Shown here: positions 40,595 through 50,844 of the stretch, piece by piece | How positions within the stretch are numbered: the first letter of the stretch is position 1 | Layout of the letters: every line of letters starts with the position of its first letter | Origin: Paenibacillus sp. sptzw28 | Lineage (GTDB): Bacteria; Bacillota; Bacilli; Paenibacillales; Paenibacillaceae | Assembly (NCBI RefSeq): GCF_019550795.1 | Contig: NZ_CP080545.1 | Location: 822,501 to 885,000 of the forward strand | DNA length: 62,500 nt | Direction: 5' to 3' | The notes under the pieces: generated by a model | The model's database searches: none | What the model was told of the DNA's origin: nothing | Seen by the model: the letters and a program-made list of their open reading frames with translations, nothing else | Made by a program: the position numbers and the translations under genes

Positions 40595-40615
40595 CGCGTG
40601 ACGCACAGCGTCACG
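40595..40615 (+). repeat. Perfect hairpin in the rplB-rpsS gap
   Basis: GCGTGACGC (40595-40603) pairs perfectly with GCGTCACGC (40607-40615) around ACA, followed shortly by the rpsS SD. There is no T-run. It is a compact GC-rich stem inside a ribosomal operon and may affect mRNA processing or rpsS translation. Confidence 0.75.
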
Positions 40616-40643
40616 CAATGCTAGCGTGAAGGGAGGATCATCC

Positions 40644-40925
40644 ATGGGTCGCAGTTTGAAGAAGGGTCCGTTTATTGACGGCTACCTACTGAAAAAAGTT
40701 GAAGTTCTCAACGAGTCGAACAAAAAAGTGGTTGTAAAAACCTGGTCTCGCCGTTCAACAATTTTCCCGCAATTCATCGGTCACACGTTCGCTGTTTATG
40801 ACGGTCGCAAACACGTACCGGTTTATGTAACGGAAGATATGGTTGGCCACAAGCTCGGTGAATTCGCACCGACGCGTTCTTACAAAGGTCACGGTGATGA
40901 CGACAAGAAAACAGGCCGTCGTTAA
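40644..40925 (+). CDS. rpsS: 30S ribosomal protein S19
   Basis: S19 lies in the 30S head next to S13 and contacts the A site. The 93-residue protein begins [15 protein letters not shown] and has the conserved [17 protein letters not shown] segment. ATG 40644 follows GGGAGG; the in-frame GTG at 40626 is upstream of the SD and is not used. Confidence 0.96.
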   Translation: MGRSLKKGPFIDGYLLKKVEVLNESNKKVVVKTWSRRSTIFPQFIGHTFAVYDGRKHVPVYVTEDMVGHKLGEFAPTRSYKGHGDDDKKTGRR

Positions 40926-40966
40926 TCGGCAAACATAGTCTCAAATGAACGAGAGGAGGTTCATCC

Positions 40967-41302
40967 ATGCAAGAAGCTAAAGCGAGCGCTAACCACGTCC
41001 GCATTGCACCTCGCAAAGCGCAGCTGGTTGTGGATTTGATTCGCGGTAAGCAAGTTGGCGAAGCAATTGCGATTCTGCGTCACACGCCGAAATCCGCTTC
41101 CCCGATTGTGGAAAAGCTGCTTAATTCCGCTATCGCAAATGCGGAACATAACTATCAGCTTGATGTGAACAAGCTGGTTGTTTCTCAGGTTTTCGTAAAC
41201 CAAGGACCAACAATGAAGCGTTTCCGTCCGCGCGCAATGGGCCGCGCTAGCCGGATCAATAAAAGAACGAGCCACATCACTTTGGTGGTAACTGAAAAAT
41301 AA
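40967..41302 (+). CDS. rplV: 50S ribosomal protein L22
   Basis: L22 extends a beta-hairpin into the exit tunnel. The 111-residue protein shows the conserved [18 protein letters not shown] helix. The hairpin tip region near residues 80-95 ([15 protein letters not shown]) appears intact. SD GAGAGGAGG precedes the ATG. rpsC follows after 13 bases. Confidence 0.97.
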   Translation: MQEAKASANHVRIAPRKAQLVVDLIRGKQVGEAIAILRHTPKSASPIVEKLLNSAIANAEHNYQLDVNKLVVSQVFVNQGPTMKRFRPRAMGRASRINKRTSHITLVVTEK

Positions 41303-41315
41303 GGAGGGACAACGT

Positions 41316-41981
41316 GTGGGACAAAAGGTAAATCCGGTTGGTCTACGTATCGGTATTATCCGTGATTGGGAATCCAAATGGTACGCAGGCAAGGACTTCG
41401 GCGATTTGCTCATGGAAGACGTTAGAATCCGTGAGTACCTCAAGAACAAATTGAAAGACGCGGCTGTATCCCGCTTTGAAATCGAGCGCGCAGCAAACCG
41501 CGTTAACGTTACAATTTATACAGCAAAGCCCGGAATGGTAATTGGTAAAGGCGGTTCCGAGGTTGAAAACTTGCGTTCGGAAATTGCGAAAATTTCCAAG
41601 GGCAAAAAGGTACACATTAACATCTCTGAAATTAAAAATCCGGAGCTTGACGCGATTTTAGTTGCTGAAAGCATCGCGCAGCAGCTTGAGCGGCGCATTT
41701 CGTTCCGTCGTGCAATGAAACAATCGATTCAACGCACAATTCGTTCCGGAGCAAAAGGTATTAAAACATCGGTCAGCGGACGTTTGGGCGGTGCAGAGAT
41801 TGCTCGTACGGAAGGTTACAGCGAAGGTACAGTTCCGCTTCATACACTTCGTGCCGATATTGATTACGGTACAGCTGAAGCACATACGACTTATGGCCGA
41901 ATCGGCGTAAAAGTATGGATCTACCGCGGCGAAATCCTTCCGACGAAGAAGAAAGCTGCTCCCCAGGAAGGAGGCAACTAA
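41316..41981 (+). CDS. rpsC: 30S ribosomal protein S3
   Basis: S3 forms part of the mRNA entry channel. The 221-residue protein has the N-terminal [13 protein letters not shown] motif, a KH domain with [14 protein letters not shown] near residue 71, and the C-terminal domain with [13 protein letters not shown] residues ([12 protein letters not shown]). GTG 41316 is the start; AAGGAGGG is eight bases upstream. rplP begins two bases after the stop. Confidence 0.97.
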   Translation: MGQKVNPVGLRIGIIRDWESKWYAGKDFGDLLMEDVRIREYLKNKLKDAAVSRFEIERAANRVNVTIYTAKPGMVIGKGGSEVENLRSEIAKISKGKKVHINISEIKNPELDAILVAESIAQQLERRISFRRAMKQSIQRTIRSGAKGIKTSVSGRLGGAEIARTEGYSEGTVPLHTLRADIDYGTAEAHTTYGRIGVKVWIYRGEILPTKKKAAPQEGGN

Positions 41982-41983
41982 TC

Positions 41984-42418
41984 ATGTTGGTACCAAAACG
42001 CGTCAAACACCGCAAACAACAACGCGGTCATATGAAAGGTCGCGCTAAAGGCGGCACGGAAGTTCACTTCGGTGAATTCGGCCTCCAGGCGTTAGAACCG
42101 GCGTGGATTACAAACCGCCAAATCGAAGCTGCCCGTATCGCGATGACTCGTTACATTCGCCGTGGCGGTAAAGTTTGGATCAAAATATTCCCTGCCAAAC
42201 CGATTACACAAAAGCCGCTTGAAGTACGGATGGGTAGCGGTAAAGGTAACGTGGAGAAGTGGGTTGCCGTTGTTAAGCCAGGCAAAGTATTGTTCGAGCT
42301 TGCAGGTGTTTCTGAAGAAATCGCACGCGAAGCAATGCGTCTTGCGGCTCACAAACTCCCGATCAAAACGAAGTTCGTGAAACGTGAAGAAGTGGGTGGT
42401 GAAGCAAATGAAAGCTAA
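41984..42418 (+). CDS. rplP: 50S ribosomal protein L16
   Basis: L16 helps shape the A site and is the classical partner in late 50S assembly. The 144-residue protein starts [19 protein letters not shown] and has [17 protein letters not shown] and the [11 protein letters not shown] loop near residue 85. ATG 41984 is used; GGAAGGAGG lies at the end of rpsC. The longer in-frame start at 41915 would overlap rpsC by 67 bases and is rejected. It overlaps rpmC by 11 bases. Confidence 0.97.
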   Translation: MLVPKRVKHRKQQRGHMKGRAKGGTEVHFGEFGLQALEPAWITNRQIEAARIAMTRYIRRGGKVWIKIFPAKPITQKPLEVRMGSGKGNVEKWVAVVKPGKVLFELAGVSEEIAREAMRLAAHKLPIKTKFVKREEVGGEANES

Positions 42419-42608
42419 TGATTTTCGCAACCTGACCTCTGCTGAGCTTGAACAAAAAGTTAATGGGTTTAAAGAGGAGCTTTTCAATCTTCGTTTTCAA
42501 TTGGCCACCGGCCAACTGGAAAACCCGACACGGATTCGTGATGTACGGAAGGATATAGCTCGTGCCAAAACCATTCTCCGTGAAAGAGAATTGGGAATAA
42601 GCATCTAA
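42408..42608 (+). CDS. rpmC: 50S ribosomal protein L29
   Basis: L29 is a two-helix protein at the tunnel exit next to L23. The 66-residue product starts [16 protein letters not shown] and keeps the [17 protein letters not shown] signature. ATG 42408 has GGGTGGTG six or seven bases upstream, inside rplP, so translation is coupled to rplP. The in-frame GTG at 42384 is upstream of the SD. Confidence 0.95.
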   Translation: MKANDFRNLTSAELEQKVNGFKEELFNLRFQLATGQLENPTRIRDVRKDIARAKTILRERELGISI

Positions 42609-42666
42609 GCTGTAAATAACCGTGAACGATAGCCAAAAAGCTCTATCGTAGGGAAGGAGGAAGAAC

Positions 42667-42930
42667 ATGAGCGAACGCAATGCCCGCAAAGTTCAAGTCG
42701 GTAAAGTCGTGAGCGACAAAATGGAAAAAACGATCGTTGTTGCCGTTGAAACATACAAAAAACACGATCTGTACCATAAACGCATCAAATACACGAAAAA
42801 GTTCAAGGCGCATGACGAGAACAACGAAGCGAAAATTGGCGACGTCGTCAAAGTGATGGAGACTCGTCCGATTTCTAAAGACAAACGGTTCCGCCTTGTC
42901 GAAATCGTTGAAGCAGCTGTTATCTTGTAG
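42667..42930 (+). CDS. rpsQ: 30S ribosomal protein S17
   Basis: S17 is an early-assembly OB-fold protein of the 30S body. The 87-residue product has the conserved [17 protein letters not shown] start and the [20 protein letters not shown] segment. SD GGAAGGAGG precedes the ATG. Confidence 0.97.
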   Translation: MSERNARKVQVGKVVSDKMEKTIVVAVETYKKHDLYHKRIKYTKKFKAHDENNEAKIGDVVKVMETRPISKDKRFRLVEIVEAAVIL

Positions 42931-42975
42931 AAAATGCTAACTTCATAGGCATTTTCCCGAAAGGAGGACGTTGAA

Positions 42976-43344
42976 ATGATTCAACCATTTACGCGTTTGG
43001 CCGTCGCTGACAACTCCGGCGCGAAGGAACTGATGTGCATTCGTGTGTTGGGTGGTACGGGACGTCGCGTTGGTCACATCGGCGATCTTATCGTCTGCTC
43101 CGTTAAACAAGCAACACCCGGTGGCGTTGTCAAAAAGGGTGATGTGGTAAAAGCGGTTATCGTACGTACGAAACGTGCAGTTCGCCGTAAAGACGGTTCA
43201 TATATCGCATTCGATGAGAATGCGGCAGTTATCGTAAAAGAAGACAAAAGCCCGCGCGGCACTCGTATTTTCGGACCGGTTGCTCGTGAACTCCGCGATC
43301 GCGACTTCATGAAAATCGTATCGCTCGCACCGGAAGTTATTTAA
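42976..43344 (+). CDS. rplN: 50S ribosomal protein L14
   Basis: L14 forms intersubunit bridges with 16S rRNA and is the binding surface of RsfS. The 122-residue protein begins [18 protein letters not shown] and ends in the conserved [23 protein letters not shown] tail. SD GAAAGGAGG lies before the ATG. The 103-nt gap to rplX contains a small CTTGCG/CGCAAG hairpin near its SD. Confidence 0.97.
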   Translation: MIQPFTRLAVADNSGAKELMCIRVLGGTGRRVGHIGDLIVCSVKQATPGGVVKKGDVVKAVIVRTKRAVRRKDGSYIAFDENAAVIVKEDKSPRGTRIFGPVARELRDRDFMKIVSLAPEVI

Positions 43345-43447
43345 TAAACAGCCCTCAAGAGAGAGCAAGCTTGGTAAGTAAAGCCTACTCTTACGGGGCC
43401 CCGAAAATACCTTGCGATATCACGCAAGAATGCAGGAGGTGTAACTC

Positions 43448-43801
43448 ATGCCACGGTTGAAAAAAGTGTTAGAGTCTCATAACAATAAATTGCACGTGAA
43501 AAAAGACGACACGGTACTCGTGATCACCGGTAAAGACAAAGGCAAGAAAGGCCGCGTCATTGCTGCGTATCCTCGTGAAAACCGCGTTCTCGTCGAAGGC
43601 GTCAACATGGTGAAGAAGCATACTCGTCCTTCCCAGCAAAATCCGCAGGGTGGTATTCTCGAGCAGGAAGCGCCGATTCACGCGTCAAACGTCATGCACC
43701 TTGACCCGAAGAGCGGTAAAGTAACGCGCATCGGATACAAAGTGCTCGACAACGGAAAAAAAGTCCGGATCGCTAAAAAATCCGGTGAGGTAATTGATTA
43801 A
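43448..43801 (+). CDS. rplX: 50S ribosomal protein L24
   Basis: L24 initiates 50S assembly near the tunnel exit. The protein has 117 residues, slightly longer than the usual 103 in Bacillus because of a longer N-terminal end (about residues 1-15). The KOW motif [19 protein letters not shown] and [17 protein letters not shown] loop ([14 protein letters not shown]) are present. SD CAGGAGGTG precedes ATG 43448. An internal start giving a shorter protein cannot be excluded but has no SD. Confidence 0.94.
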   Translation: MPRLKKVLESHNNKLHVKKDDTVLVITGKDKGKKGRVIAAYPRENRVLVEGVNMVKKHTRPSQQNPQGGILEQEAPIHASNVMHLDPKSGKVTRIGYKVLDNGKKVRIAKKSGEVID

Positions 43802-43832
43802 TTGACCGATACGGGAAGGAGGTCCATGTTAC

Positions 43833-44375
43833 ATGGCAGCAAGAATGAAAGATCGTTTTCTGAATGAAATCACACCTGCTCTGATGCAGAAGTTTAACTA
43901 TACGACGGTTATGCAAGTACCGAAAGTGGAGAAAGTCGTTATCAACATGGGTGTTGGCGAAGCGGTTTCCAATTCCAAAGTGCTTGATACGGCCGTTGAA
44001 GATCTTCGCTTGATTTCCGGTCAGAAGCCCGTTGTTACTCGCGCTAAGAAATCGATCGCCGGTTTTAAACTCCGCGAGAACATGCCAATTGGGGTTAAAG
44101 TAACGCTGCGCGGCGAGCGCATGTACTACTTCCTCGATAAACTATTCAACGTAACACTTCCGCGCGTTCGCGATTTCCGCGGCGTATCGAACAAAGCGTT
44201 CGACGGTCGTGGCAACTATACGCTCGGCTTGAAAGAGCAGCTAATCTTCCCAGAGATCGAGTATGATAAAGTTGACAAAGTGCGCGGGATGGACGTCGTC
44301 ATCGTCACGACGGCAAAAACGGACGAAGAAGCTCGTGAACTGCTGACCCAAATGGGCATGCCGTTTACGAAGTAA
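43833..44375 (+). CDS. rplE: 50S ribosomal protein L5
   Basis: L5 binds 5S rRNA in the central protuberance and contacts P-site tRNA. The 180-residue protein has the conserved [16 protein letters not shown] segment and the [20 protein letters not shown] loop near residue 115. SD GGAAGGAGG is ten bases before ATG 43833. Confidence 0.97.
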   Translation: MAARMKDRFLNEITPALMQKFNYTTVMQVPKVEKVVINMGVGEAVSNSKVLDTAVEDLRLISGQKPVVTRAKKSIAGFKLRENMPIGVKVTLRGERMYYFLDKLFNVTLPRVRDFRGVSNKAFDGRGNYTLGLKEQLIFPEIEYDKVDKVRGMDVVIVTTAKTDEEARELLTQMGMPFTK

Positions 44376-44396
44376 TCCACAGGAGGTGTATACCAA

Positions 44397-44582
44397 GTGG
44401 CAAAAACTTCGATGAAGATCAAGCAGCAACGCACTCCTAAGTTCCAAGTGCGCGCTTATACGCGCTGCGAGCGTTGCGGCCGTCCGCACTCCGTTTTGCA
44501 AAAGTTTAAAATTTGCCGGATTTGTTTCCGTGAATTAGCATACAAAGGCCAGATTCCTGGCGTTAAAAAAGCAAGCTGGTAA
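44397..44582 (+). CDS. rpsZ: 30S ribosomal protein S14 type Z
   Basis: S14 is a 30S head protein. The 61-residue product is the short zinc-binding type with C24, C27, C40 and C43, and the typical [18 protein letters not shown] start. The start is GTG 44397, with CAGGAGGTG eight bases upstream. It sits between rplE and rpsH as usual. Confidence 0.97.
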   Translation: MAKTSMKIKQQRTPKFQVRAYTRCERCGRPHSVLQKFKICRICFRELAYKGQIPGVKKASW

Positions 44583-44612
44583 TCAGCCTAGTTCGGGAAG
44601 GAGGTTTACACA

Positions 44613-45011
44613 ATGGTTATGTCTGATCCGATTGCAGATATGCTCACGCGCATTCGAAACGCAAACGTTGTGCGTCATGAGACTGTGGAAATGCCTGCTT
44701 CGAAAGTAAAGAAGCAAATCGCTGAAATTTTGAAACGCGAGGGCTTTATCCGCGATGCCGAGTTTATCGAAGATAACAAACAAGGGATTATCCGTATTTT
44801 CCTCAAATACGGCCCTAACCAAGAGCGTGTCATCACCGGGCTGAAACGAATCAGCAAACCGGGACTGCGCGTATACACGAAAAGCACTGAAGTCCCTCGC
44901 GTATTGGGCGGCCTTGGAATGGCAATCATTTCAACGTCCCAAGGGATTATGACCGATAAAGAAGCGCGCCAAGTGAAATCCGGCGGCGAAGTCGTCTGCT
45001 ACATTTGGTAA
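44613..45011 (+). CDS. rpsH: 30S ribosomal protein S8
   Basis: S8 binds the central domain of 16S rRNA and in E. coli represses the spc operon. The 132-residue protein begins [17 protein letters not shown] and has the [13 protein letters not shown] signature near the C-terminus. ATG 44613 has AAGGAGG eight bases upstream; the ATG two codons later is possible but less well spaced. Confidence 0.97.
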   Translation: MVMSDPIADMLTRIRNANVVRHETVEMPASKVKKQIAEILKREGFIRDAEFIEDNKQGIIRIFLKYGPNQERVITGLKRISKPGLRVYTKSTEVPRVLGGLGMAIISTSQGIMTDKEARQVKSGGEVVCYIW

Positions 45012-45041
45012 GAAACTGTCACAACGATTGGAGGTGTAACA

Positions 45042-45584
45042 ATGTCTCGTATTGGCCGTAAACCGATCCAAGTACCAGGTGGCGTAAACATCGACTTGGA
45101 CAACAGCATGATTACTGTAAAAGGACCAAAAGGTTCGCTGAGCCGCGAGCTCCACAAGGACATGAAAGTAGTCGTTGAGGATAGCGTAATCACGGTAGAG
45201 CGTCCTTCCGACAATAAACTGCACCGTTCCCTGCATGGCACAACGCGCAGCGTTATCGCAAACATGGTGAGCGGAGTAACCGAAGGCTTTGCAAAATCTT
45301 TGGAGCTCGTAGGCGTTGGTTACCGTGCAAATAAAACCGGTGAGAAAATCGTACTGAACGTCGGTTACTCACACCCGGTTGAAATTACGCCGGACAATGG
45401 CATTGAGTTCGAGGTTCCTTCTAACACGAAAATTATCGTAAGAGGAATCGACAAAGAACTCGTTGGCGCAACCGCTGCAAAAATCCGTTCCGTACGTGAA
45501 CCGGAGCCGTATAAAGGCAAAGGTATCAAGTACGAAGGTGAGCGCATTCTTCGTAAAGAAGGTAAAGCTGGTAAGAAGAAATAA
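45042..45584 (+). CDS. rplF: 50S ribosomal protein L6
   Basis: L6 lies near the sarcin-ricin loop and the factor-binding site. The 180-residue protein begins [15 protein letters not shown] and ends with the signature [33 protein letters not shown] precedes the ATG. Confidence 0.97.
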   Translation: MSRIGRKPIQVPGGVNIDLDNSMITVKGPKGSLSRELHKDMKVVVEDSVITVERPSDNKLHRSLHGTTRSVIANMVSGVTEGFAKSLELVGVGYRANKTGEKIVLNVGYSHPVEITPDNGIEFEVPSNTKIIVRGIDKELVGATAAKIRSVREPEPYKGKGIKYEGERILRKEGKAGKKK

Positions 45585-45648
45585 GCAGGCCCGAGGCCCG
45601 CTTAAACGGATAGCTTCATAAAGGACGAAGGAAAGGAGTGTAACACGA

Positions 45649-46017
45649 ATGATTACAAAAGGCGATAAAAACAAAGCGCGTTTGAAACGCCACCTGCGTG
45701 TGCGTAAGAAAATCAACGGAACTGTGCAGCGTCCGCGTCTTGCTGTATTCCGTTCCTCCAAACACATCTATGCACAACTGATCGATGATGTTCAAGGCGT
45801 AACGATCGCTTCCGCTTCTACGCTGGACAAAGAAGTCGTTGAGCAAGTTGGCAACGGCGGAAACGTTGAAGCTGCTCGCAAAATCGGTGAGCTCATCGCT
45901 TCCCGCGCAAAAGCAAAAGGCGTTGAGCACGTCGTGTTCGACCGCGGCGGCTACTTGTACCATGGCAGAATTCAAGCACTTGCGGACGCAGCTCGCGAAG
46001 CTGGTCTCCAATTTTAA
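45649..46017 (+). CDS. rplR: 50S ribosomal protein L18
   Basis: L18 bridges 5S and 23S rRNA. The 122-residue protein has the basic N-terminus [17 protein letters not shown] and the conserved [25 protein letters not shown] C-terminal segment. SD GAAAGGAG is nine or ten bases before ATG 45649. Confidence 0.97.
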   Translation: MITKGDKNKARLKRHLRVRKKINGTVQRPRLAVFRSSKHIYAQLIDDVQGVTIASASTLDKEVVEQVGNGGNVEAARKIGELIASRAKAKGVEHVVFDRGGYLYHGRIQALADAAREAGLQF

Positions 46018-46049
46018 ATCGACATTACTTATTAAGGAGGTAAGACGAC

Positions 46050-46547
46050 TTGCGTATAGATCCGAATACGTTAGAACTGACTGAAAAAGTAGTCCAAATC
46101 AACCGCGTTGCAAAAGTTGTAAAAGGCGGACGCCGTTTCAGCTTTAGCGCGCTTGTAGTTGTCGGTGACGGCAAAGGATACGTCGGCGCAGGGATCGGTA
46201 AAGCCGGCGAAGTGCCGGATGCCATCCGTAAAGGCATCGAAGATGCCAAGAAAAACCTGATCCACGTTCCACTCGTGAAAACAACGATTCCGCATCAAGT
46301 GCTTGGACATTTCGGCGCAGGACGCGTGCTTCTCAAACCGGCATCGGAAGGTACCGGAGTGATTGCTGGCGGTCCTGTTCGTGCGGTTCTTGAGCTTGCT
46401 GGAGTAGGCGATATTCTGACCAAATCGCTTGGTTCTTCCAATTCCATGAACATGGTCAACGCTACGCTGGAAGGGCTGTCCCGCCTGAAACGCGCTGAGG
46501 ACGTTGCCAAATTGCGCGGAAAAACCGTACAAGAGCTTTTAGGTTAA
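46050..46547 (+). CDS. rpsE: 30S ribosomal protein S5
   Basis: S5 is part of the mRNA entry pore and of the accuracy centre; its loop is a site of spectinomycin resistance. The 165-residue protein has [24 protein letters not shown] residues ([14 protein letters not shown], about residues 14-27) with no obvious resistance deletion. [16 protein letters not shown] lies near the C-terminus. The start is TTG 46050 with AAGGAGG nine bases upstream. Confidence 0.97.
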   Translation: MRIDPNTLELTEKVVQINRVAKVVKGGRRFSFSALVVVGDGKGYVGAGIGKAGEVPDAIRKGIEDAKKNLIHVPLVKTTIPHQVLGHFGAGRVLLKPASEGTGVIAGGPVRAVLELAGVGDILTKSLGSSNSMNMVNATLEGLSRLKRAEDVAKLRGKTVQELLG

Positions 46548-46560
46548 GGAGGGGAATACG

Positions 46561-46746
46561 ATGGCGAAATTGCAAATCACCCTCGTTCGCAGTCTGATCG
46601 GTCGTAACGAGAAGCAGCGCGCGACGGTCAATACGCTCGGTCTGCGCAAACTTCATCAGTCGGTTGTCCATAATGACAACCCGGCCATCCGCGGCATGGT
46701 AAACCATGTTAGCCATTTGGTTAAAGTTGAAGAAGTACAAGGATAA
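46561..46746 (+). CDS. rpmD: 50S ribosomal protein L30
   Basis: L30 is a small protein of the 50S subunit. The 61-residue product begins [15 protein letters not shown] and has the conserved [20 protein letters not shown] segment, the normal short bacterial form. SD AAGGAGGGG precedes the ATG. A 176-nt gap with tandem hairpin repeats separates it from rplO, an unusually large gap for this operon. Confidence 0.96.
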   Translation: MAKLQITLVRSLIGRNEKQRATVNTLGLRKLHQSVVHNDNPAIRGMVNHVSHLVKVEEVQG

Positions 46747-46777
46747 ATCGCCTGTAGAGGCGTCTGAAATTACAGCC

Positions 46778-46902
46778 TATGCTTCAGGATCCGGCTTTTG
46801 CTTTCGTAGCAAATCCGGAGGAAGCGGCGCAAAAACTAAGCGTATGCTTCCGAAGTGAGTTTTTGCTTTCATAGCAGACCCGAAGGAAGTTTCGCAAAAA
46901 CT
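46778..46902 (+). repeat. Two tandem 65-bp hairpin units abutting the rplO SD
   Basis: Two diverged units start with TATGCTTC at 46778 and 46843. Each ends in CGCAAAAACT (46833-46837 region and 46893-46902); the second runs into TTAAGGAGG, the rplO SD. GCAAAAACT at the end of the first unit is the exact inverse of AGTTTTTGC in the second, with TATGCTTCCGAAG in the loop. The layout and loop match the 66-bp units at 23534-23726. Compared with those, one G-C pair is missing from both arms of the stem together. Confidence 0.88.
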
Positions 46903-46922
46903 TTAAGGAGGTGCAACCAACG

Positions 46923-47363
46923 ATGAAATTGCACGAGCTCAAACCAGCACCGGGTTCTCGTAAAGAAGGATTCCGCGTTGGCCGTGGTATCGGTAGCGGC
47001 AATGGTAAAACGTCCGGTCGCGGTCACAAAGGTCAGAACGCCCGTTCCGGCGGCGGTGTTCGTCCAGGCTTTGAAGGCGGACAAAACCCATTGTACCGTC
47101 GTTTGCCAAAACGCGGCTTCAACAACCCGTTCCGTAAAGAGTATGCGATTGTGAACATCGATGAGCTGAACAGCTTCGCAGCTGGCACAGAAGTTACGCC
47201 TGAGTTGCTGATGGAGCAAGGGATTGTCAAAAACCCACAGAGCGGCATTAAAGTTCTGGGTAACGGCGAAATCACAGTACAGCTTACGGTAAAAGCAAAC
47301 AAGTTCTCTCAATCTGCGGTAGAGAAAATCCAGGCTGCCGGCGGTAAAACCGAGGTGATCTAA
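46923..47363 (+). CDS. rplO: 50S ribosomal protein L15
   Basis: L15 is a late-assembly protein with a long basic extension into 23S rRNA. The 146-residue protein begins [20 protein letters not shown], followed by the Gly/Arg-rich extension [22 protein letters not shown] 46923 has TAAGGAGG eleven bases upstream; the GTG at 46911 overlaps the SD. The tandem hairpin repeat lies immediately before the SD. It is adjacent to secY with no gap. Confidence 0.96.
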   Translation: MKLHELKPAPGSRKEGFRVGRGIGSGNGKTSGRGHKGQNARSGGGVRPGFEGGQNPLYRRLPKRGFNNPFRKEYAIVNIDELNSFAAGTEVTPELLMEQGIVKNPQSGIKVLGNGEITVQLTVKANKFSQSAVEKIQAAGGKTEVI

Positions 47364-48665
47364 TTGTTCAAGACCGTGTCCAACATTTGGAAAGTGGAAG
47401 ATCTTCGCAAGCGGATTTTGTTCACACTGTTCATCTTGCTCGTTTATCGGATCGGTTCCTTTATTCCGGTGCCAGGCGTCAATAAGGATGTTTTCAAGAG
47501 TGTCGATCAATCCGGTGCTGATTTGTTCGGCTTGCTTAATACGTTTTCCGGGGGCGCATTGTTCCAGTTCTCTATATTCGCAATTGGGATTATGCCGTAC
47601 ATCACCTCATCAATCATCGTACAATTACTGTCGATGGACGTCATTCCTAAACTTGCAGAATGGGCGAAGGAAGGCGAGAATGGTAAACGCAAGCTCGCAC
47701 AAATAACGCGTTACGGCACCATCGTTCTCGGTTTAATCCAAGGCTTTGGTACAGCTATCGGCTTTAACCGCCAATATCAGTACGAAATGATTCCCGGTGC
47801 AACGTTTACGGACTATCTTATGATTGCGATTGTCCTAACGGCTGGTACAGCCTTCCTCATGTGGCTCGGTGAGCAAATTACCGAGAAAGGCATCGGCAAC
47901 GGGATTTCGATACTGATCTTTGCCGGTATCGTGGCTGCGATGCCGCGCCACATCCGTTCCCTTTATACGCAGCAATTTGTAGATGCCGGGGATGCATTGT
48001 TCCTTAGCATTGTCAAGGTGGTCGTTCTCGTAATTGTTGTTGTAGCGATCATCGTAGGCGTTATTTTTGTTCAGCAGGGCATCCGGAAAATCCCGGTACA
48101 ATACGCCAAGCGCGTTGTCGGCCGGAAAATGTACGGCGGACAATCGACCCACATTCCGTTAAAAGTAAACGGAGCAGGCGTTATCCCGGTAATTTTCGCG
48201 GTATCGCTACTAATGTTCCCTATTACGATAGCGCAATTTTGGTCGACCCATAGCTGGGCGACGTGGATTCAGAATCATATGTACTATGACAAGCCGCTAG
48301 GCATGGTCTTGTACGTATTGCTGATCATCGCTTTCACGTTTTTCTACACGTTTGTGCAAATCAATCCGGTGCAGATGGCCGATCAGATGAAGAAAAACGG
48401 CGGATATATTCCGGGCATTCGTCCGGGCAAGCCGACGTCGTCTTACATCACACGCGTCATGTCACGGATCACGCTGAGCGGAGCGATATTCTTATCGGTA
48501 ATTTCGATATTGCCGGTACTATTGGGCTCACTCGCGAATTTGCCTCGTGATGTGCAACTGGGTGGTACCTCGCTGCTTATCGTTATCGGTGTTGCTCTTG
48601 ATACGATGAAACAAATCGAGACCCAATTGATCAAGCGCCACTACAAAGGGTTTATCAATAAATAA
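47364..48665 (+). CDS. secY: Preprotein translocase subunit SecY
   Basis: SecY is the protein-conducting channel. The 433-residue protein has ten predicted membrane helices. Recognisable features are the plug/helix 2 segment GGALFQFSIFAIGIMPYITSS, the cytosolic loop with GEQITEKGIGNGIS, and the C5-region arginine loop NGGYIPGIRPGKPT. The start is TTG 47364, directly after the rplO stop, with GAGGTG six bases upstream inside rplO. Placement inside the spc cluster couples the channel to ribosome synthesis. Confidence 0.97.
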   Translation: MFKTVSNIWKVEDLRKRILFTLFILLVYRIGSFIPVPGVNKDVFKSVDQSGADLFGLLNTFSGGALFQFSIFAIGIMPYITSSIIVQLLSMDVIPKLAEWAKEGENGKRKLAQITRYGTIVLGLIQGFGTAIGFNRQYQYEMIPGATFTDYLMIAIVLTAGTAFLMWLGEQITEKGIGNGISILIFAGIVAAMPRHIRSLYTQQFVDAGDALFLSIVKVVVLVIVVVAIIVGVIFVQQGIRKIPVQYAKRVVGRKMYGGQSTHIPLKVNGAGVIPVIFAVSLLMFPITIAQFWSTHSWATWIQNHMYYDKPLGMVLYVLLIIAFTFFYTFVQINPVQMADQMKKNGGYIPGIRPGKPTSSYITRVMSRITLSGAIFLSVISILPVLLGSLANLPRDVQLGGTSLLIVIGVALDTMKQIETQLIKRHYKGFINK

Positions 48666-48667
48666 CG

Positions 48668-48727
48668 ATAGGTTCAAAACCGGGCTTCCGCGCATCTATC
48701 ATGTGACGGAACCCGCTTAGAGCCTAT
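48668..48727 (+). repeat. Long imperfect hairpin in the secY-adk gap
   Basis: ATAGG (48668-48672) pairs with CCTAT (48723-48727). A second arm, CGGGCTTCCG (48681-48690), pairs with CGGAACCCG (48707-48715) with one bulge. Most of the 87-nt gap is taken up by this fold. No T-run follows, so it is more likely a processing or stability element than a terminator. Confidence 0.7.
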
Positions 48728-48752
48728 TGTGCTTAAAGCGAGGAACACGCTA

Positions 48753-49406
48753 ATGAACATTTTATTCATGGGCCCTCCAGGTGCCGGTAAAGGCACGCAG
48801 GCCGAACGAATTGTCGAAACTTTTGCAGTGCCGCACATTTCGACAGGGGATGCGTTTCGGCTTGCAATGAAACAAGGCACGCCTTTGGGGCAGAAGGCAA
48901 AGGAATACGTTGATCAAGGTCTACTTGTTCCCGATGAAATTACGAACGGTATCGTTCGTGAACGTCTGCAGCTTGAGGATTGCAATAAAGGCTTTTTGCT
49001 CGACGGTTTTCCGCGTACGCTGCAGCAAGCAGAGGCACTCGACGGAATGCTGGCAGACATGGGCCGAAGCATCGATCATGTCGTTAACTTGAAGGTTGAC
49101 CGCGGTCTGCTGCTTGCGCGTCTGACCGGTCGTCGCATTTGCAAATCTTGTGGCGCGACCTACCATGTTATGTTCAACCCGCCTAAACAAGACGGTGTTT
49201 GCGATAAATGCGGCGGCGAGCTGTATCAACGGTCAGACGATACGGAAGCGAAAGTTGGAACGCGTCTCGATGAGTACATTTCCAAGACGGCTCCTCTGCT
49301 CGAGTACTATTCGGCGCAAGGAATTCTTCGTGAAGTGGACGGCGAGAAGGAAATTAATGAAGTAACTGATGAGATCGTATCCTGTCTGCGAGGTTCAGCC
49401 GAATGA
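48753..49406 (+). CDS. adk: Adenylate kinase
   Basis: Adk interconverts ATP + AMP and two ADP. The 217-residue protein has the P-loop [10 protein letters not shown] (8-17), the NMP-binding STGDAFR, the LDGFPRT motif, and a LID domain. The LID carries a structural zinc site C130, C133, C150 and C153, typical of Gram-positive Adk. ATG 48753 has GCGAGGA eight bases upstream; the earlier in-frame GTG at 48729 has no SD. The stop overlaps map by four bases. Confidence 0.97.
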   Translation: MNILFMGPPGAGKGTQAERIVETFAVPHISTGDAFRLAMKQGTPLGQKAKEYVDQGLLVPDEITNGIVRERLQLEDCNKGFLLDGFPRTLQQAEALDGMLADMGRSIDHVVNLKVDRGLLLARLTGRRICKSCGATYHVMFNPPKQDGVCDKCGGELYQRSDDTEAKVGTRLDEYISKTAPLLEYYSAQGILREVDGEKEINEVTDEIVSCLRGSAE

Positions 49407-50164
49407 TTATTTGCAAATCCGAAGCGGAATTGCGATATATGAAGGAAGCTGGCCGTATCGTGGCGGAAACGCATCGTTTGCTGAAACAATCCATTCGTCC
49501 CGGTATAACGACAAAGGAATTGGATGAAATTGCGGAGACATACATTCGCAGTCAGGGCGCTACGCCTTCTTTCAAAGGCTACAATCAATTTCCTGCCAGT
49601 ATTTGCGCTTCTGTAAACGAAGAGCTGGTACACGGAATTCCGGGATCCCGCAAATTGAATGATGGTGACATCATCAGCATTGATATCGGCGCGCAGTATG
49701 AGGGCTACCATGGCGATTCAGCTTGGACTTACGGCGTGGGCCAGATCAGTGAAGAGACGAACCGATTGCTTGAAGTGACTGAACAGTCGCTTTATGCCGG
49801 GCTCGCGCTCGTGAAACCGGACGTCCGGTTGTTCACCATCTCTCATGCGATTCAACAAGTGATCGAAGCAGCAGGCTTTTCCGTCGTTCGTGAGTACGTG
49901 GGCCATGGCATAGGCGCAAGCCTACATGAAGAACCGCAAATTCCGAACTATGGCGTACCGGATCGCGGACCGCGTCTGAAACCAGGCATGGTACTGGCGA
50001 TTGAGCCGATGGTTAACATCGGTGAACGATATGTTCGTACGTTGGAGGATAATTGGACGGTCGTTACCGAAGACGGCTCATGGTGCGCGCATTTCGAGCA
50101 TACTGTGGCCGTTACCCCGGATGGCTGTGAAATATTAACCCTACCTAGGGAGCAGGCAGGTTGA
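49403..50164 (+). CDS. map: Type I methionine aminopeptidase
   Basis: Map removes the initiator methionine from nascent proteins. The 253-residue enzyme has the metal-site signatures [39 protein letters not shown] and FEHTVAVT, giving the expected Asp-Asp-His-Glu-Glu set. Its ATG overlaps the adk stop, and its stop overlaps the start of the next gene, so the three are coupled. Confidence 0.97.
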   Translation: MIICKSEAELRYMKEAGRIVAETHRLLKQSIRPGITTKELDEIAETYIRSQGATPSFKGYNQFPASICASVNEELVHGIPGSRKLNDGDIISIDIGAQYEGYHGDSAWTYGVGQISEETNRLLEVTEQSLYAGLALVKPDVRLFTISHAIQQVIEAAGFSVVREYVGHGIGASLHEEPQIPNYGVPDRGPRLKPGMVLAIEPMVNIGERYVRTLEDNWTVVTEDGSWCAHFEHTVAVTPDGCEILTLPREQAG

Positions 50165-50451
50165 GCGCATTGGAATATATGCCTGAAATCGGCCGTATTG
50201 TACAAATATTGCGAGGTAAAGAAGAGGGCAGTTATGCCGTCATCATCGGCATAGTCGATGAACGGTTTGTCCTTATCGCGGATGGTGACAAACGGCGCTT
50301 CGATCAACCGAAGAAGAAGAACGTACTGCATCTTCTGATGCAACCGGTCGTCAGTCATGAAGTGACGGACAGCATGCGGGAAACCGGTCGTGTAACAAAC
50401 GCCAAGCTGCGATTTGCGATTCAGAAGGCTGTGCAAGGGAAAGGAGATTGA
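50161..50451 (+). CDS. KOW-domain RNA-binding protein (L14e/L6e/L27e-like)
   Basis: The function is unknown. The 96-residue protein has an N-terminal KOW-like segment ([23 protein letters not shown]) resembling archaeal and eukaryotic L14e/L6e/L27e domains, and a basic helical C-terminus. Small KOW proteins at this position, between map and infA, are common in Bacillales. The start is TTG 50161, overlapping the map stop, with AGGGAG nine bases upstream. The location suggests a role on the ribosome, but this is inference. Confidence 0.85.
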   Translation: MSALEYMPEIGRIVQILRGKEEGSYAVIIGIVDERFVLIADGDKRRFDQPKKKNVLHLLMQPVVSHEVTDSMRETGRVTNAKLRFAIQKAVQGKGD

Positions 50452-50453
50452 CT

Positions 50454-50827
<374 letters not shown>

Positions 50828-50844
50828 AGGAGGGATAACGGTAC

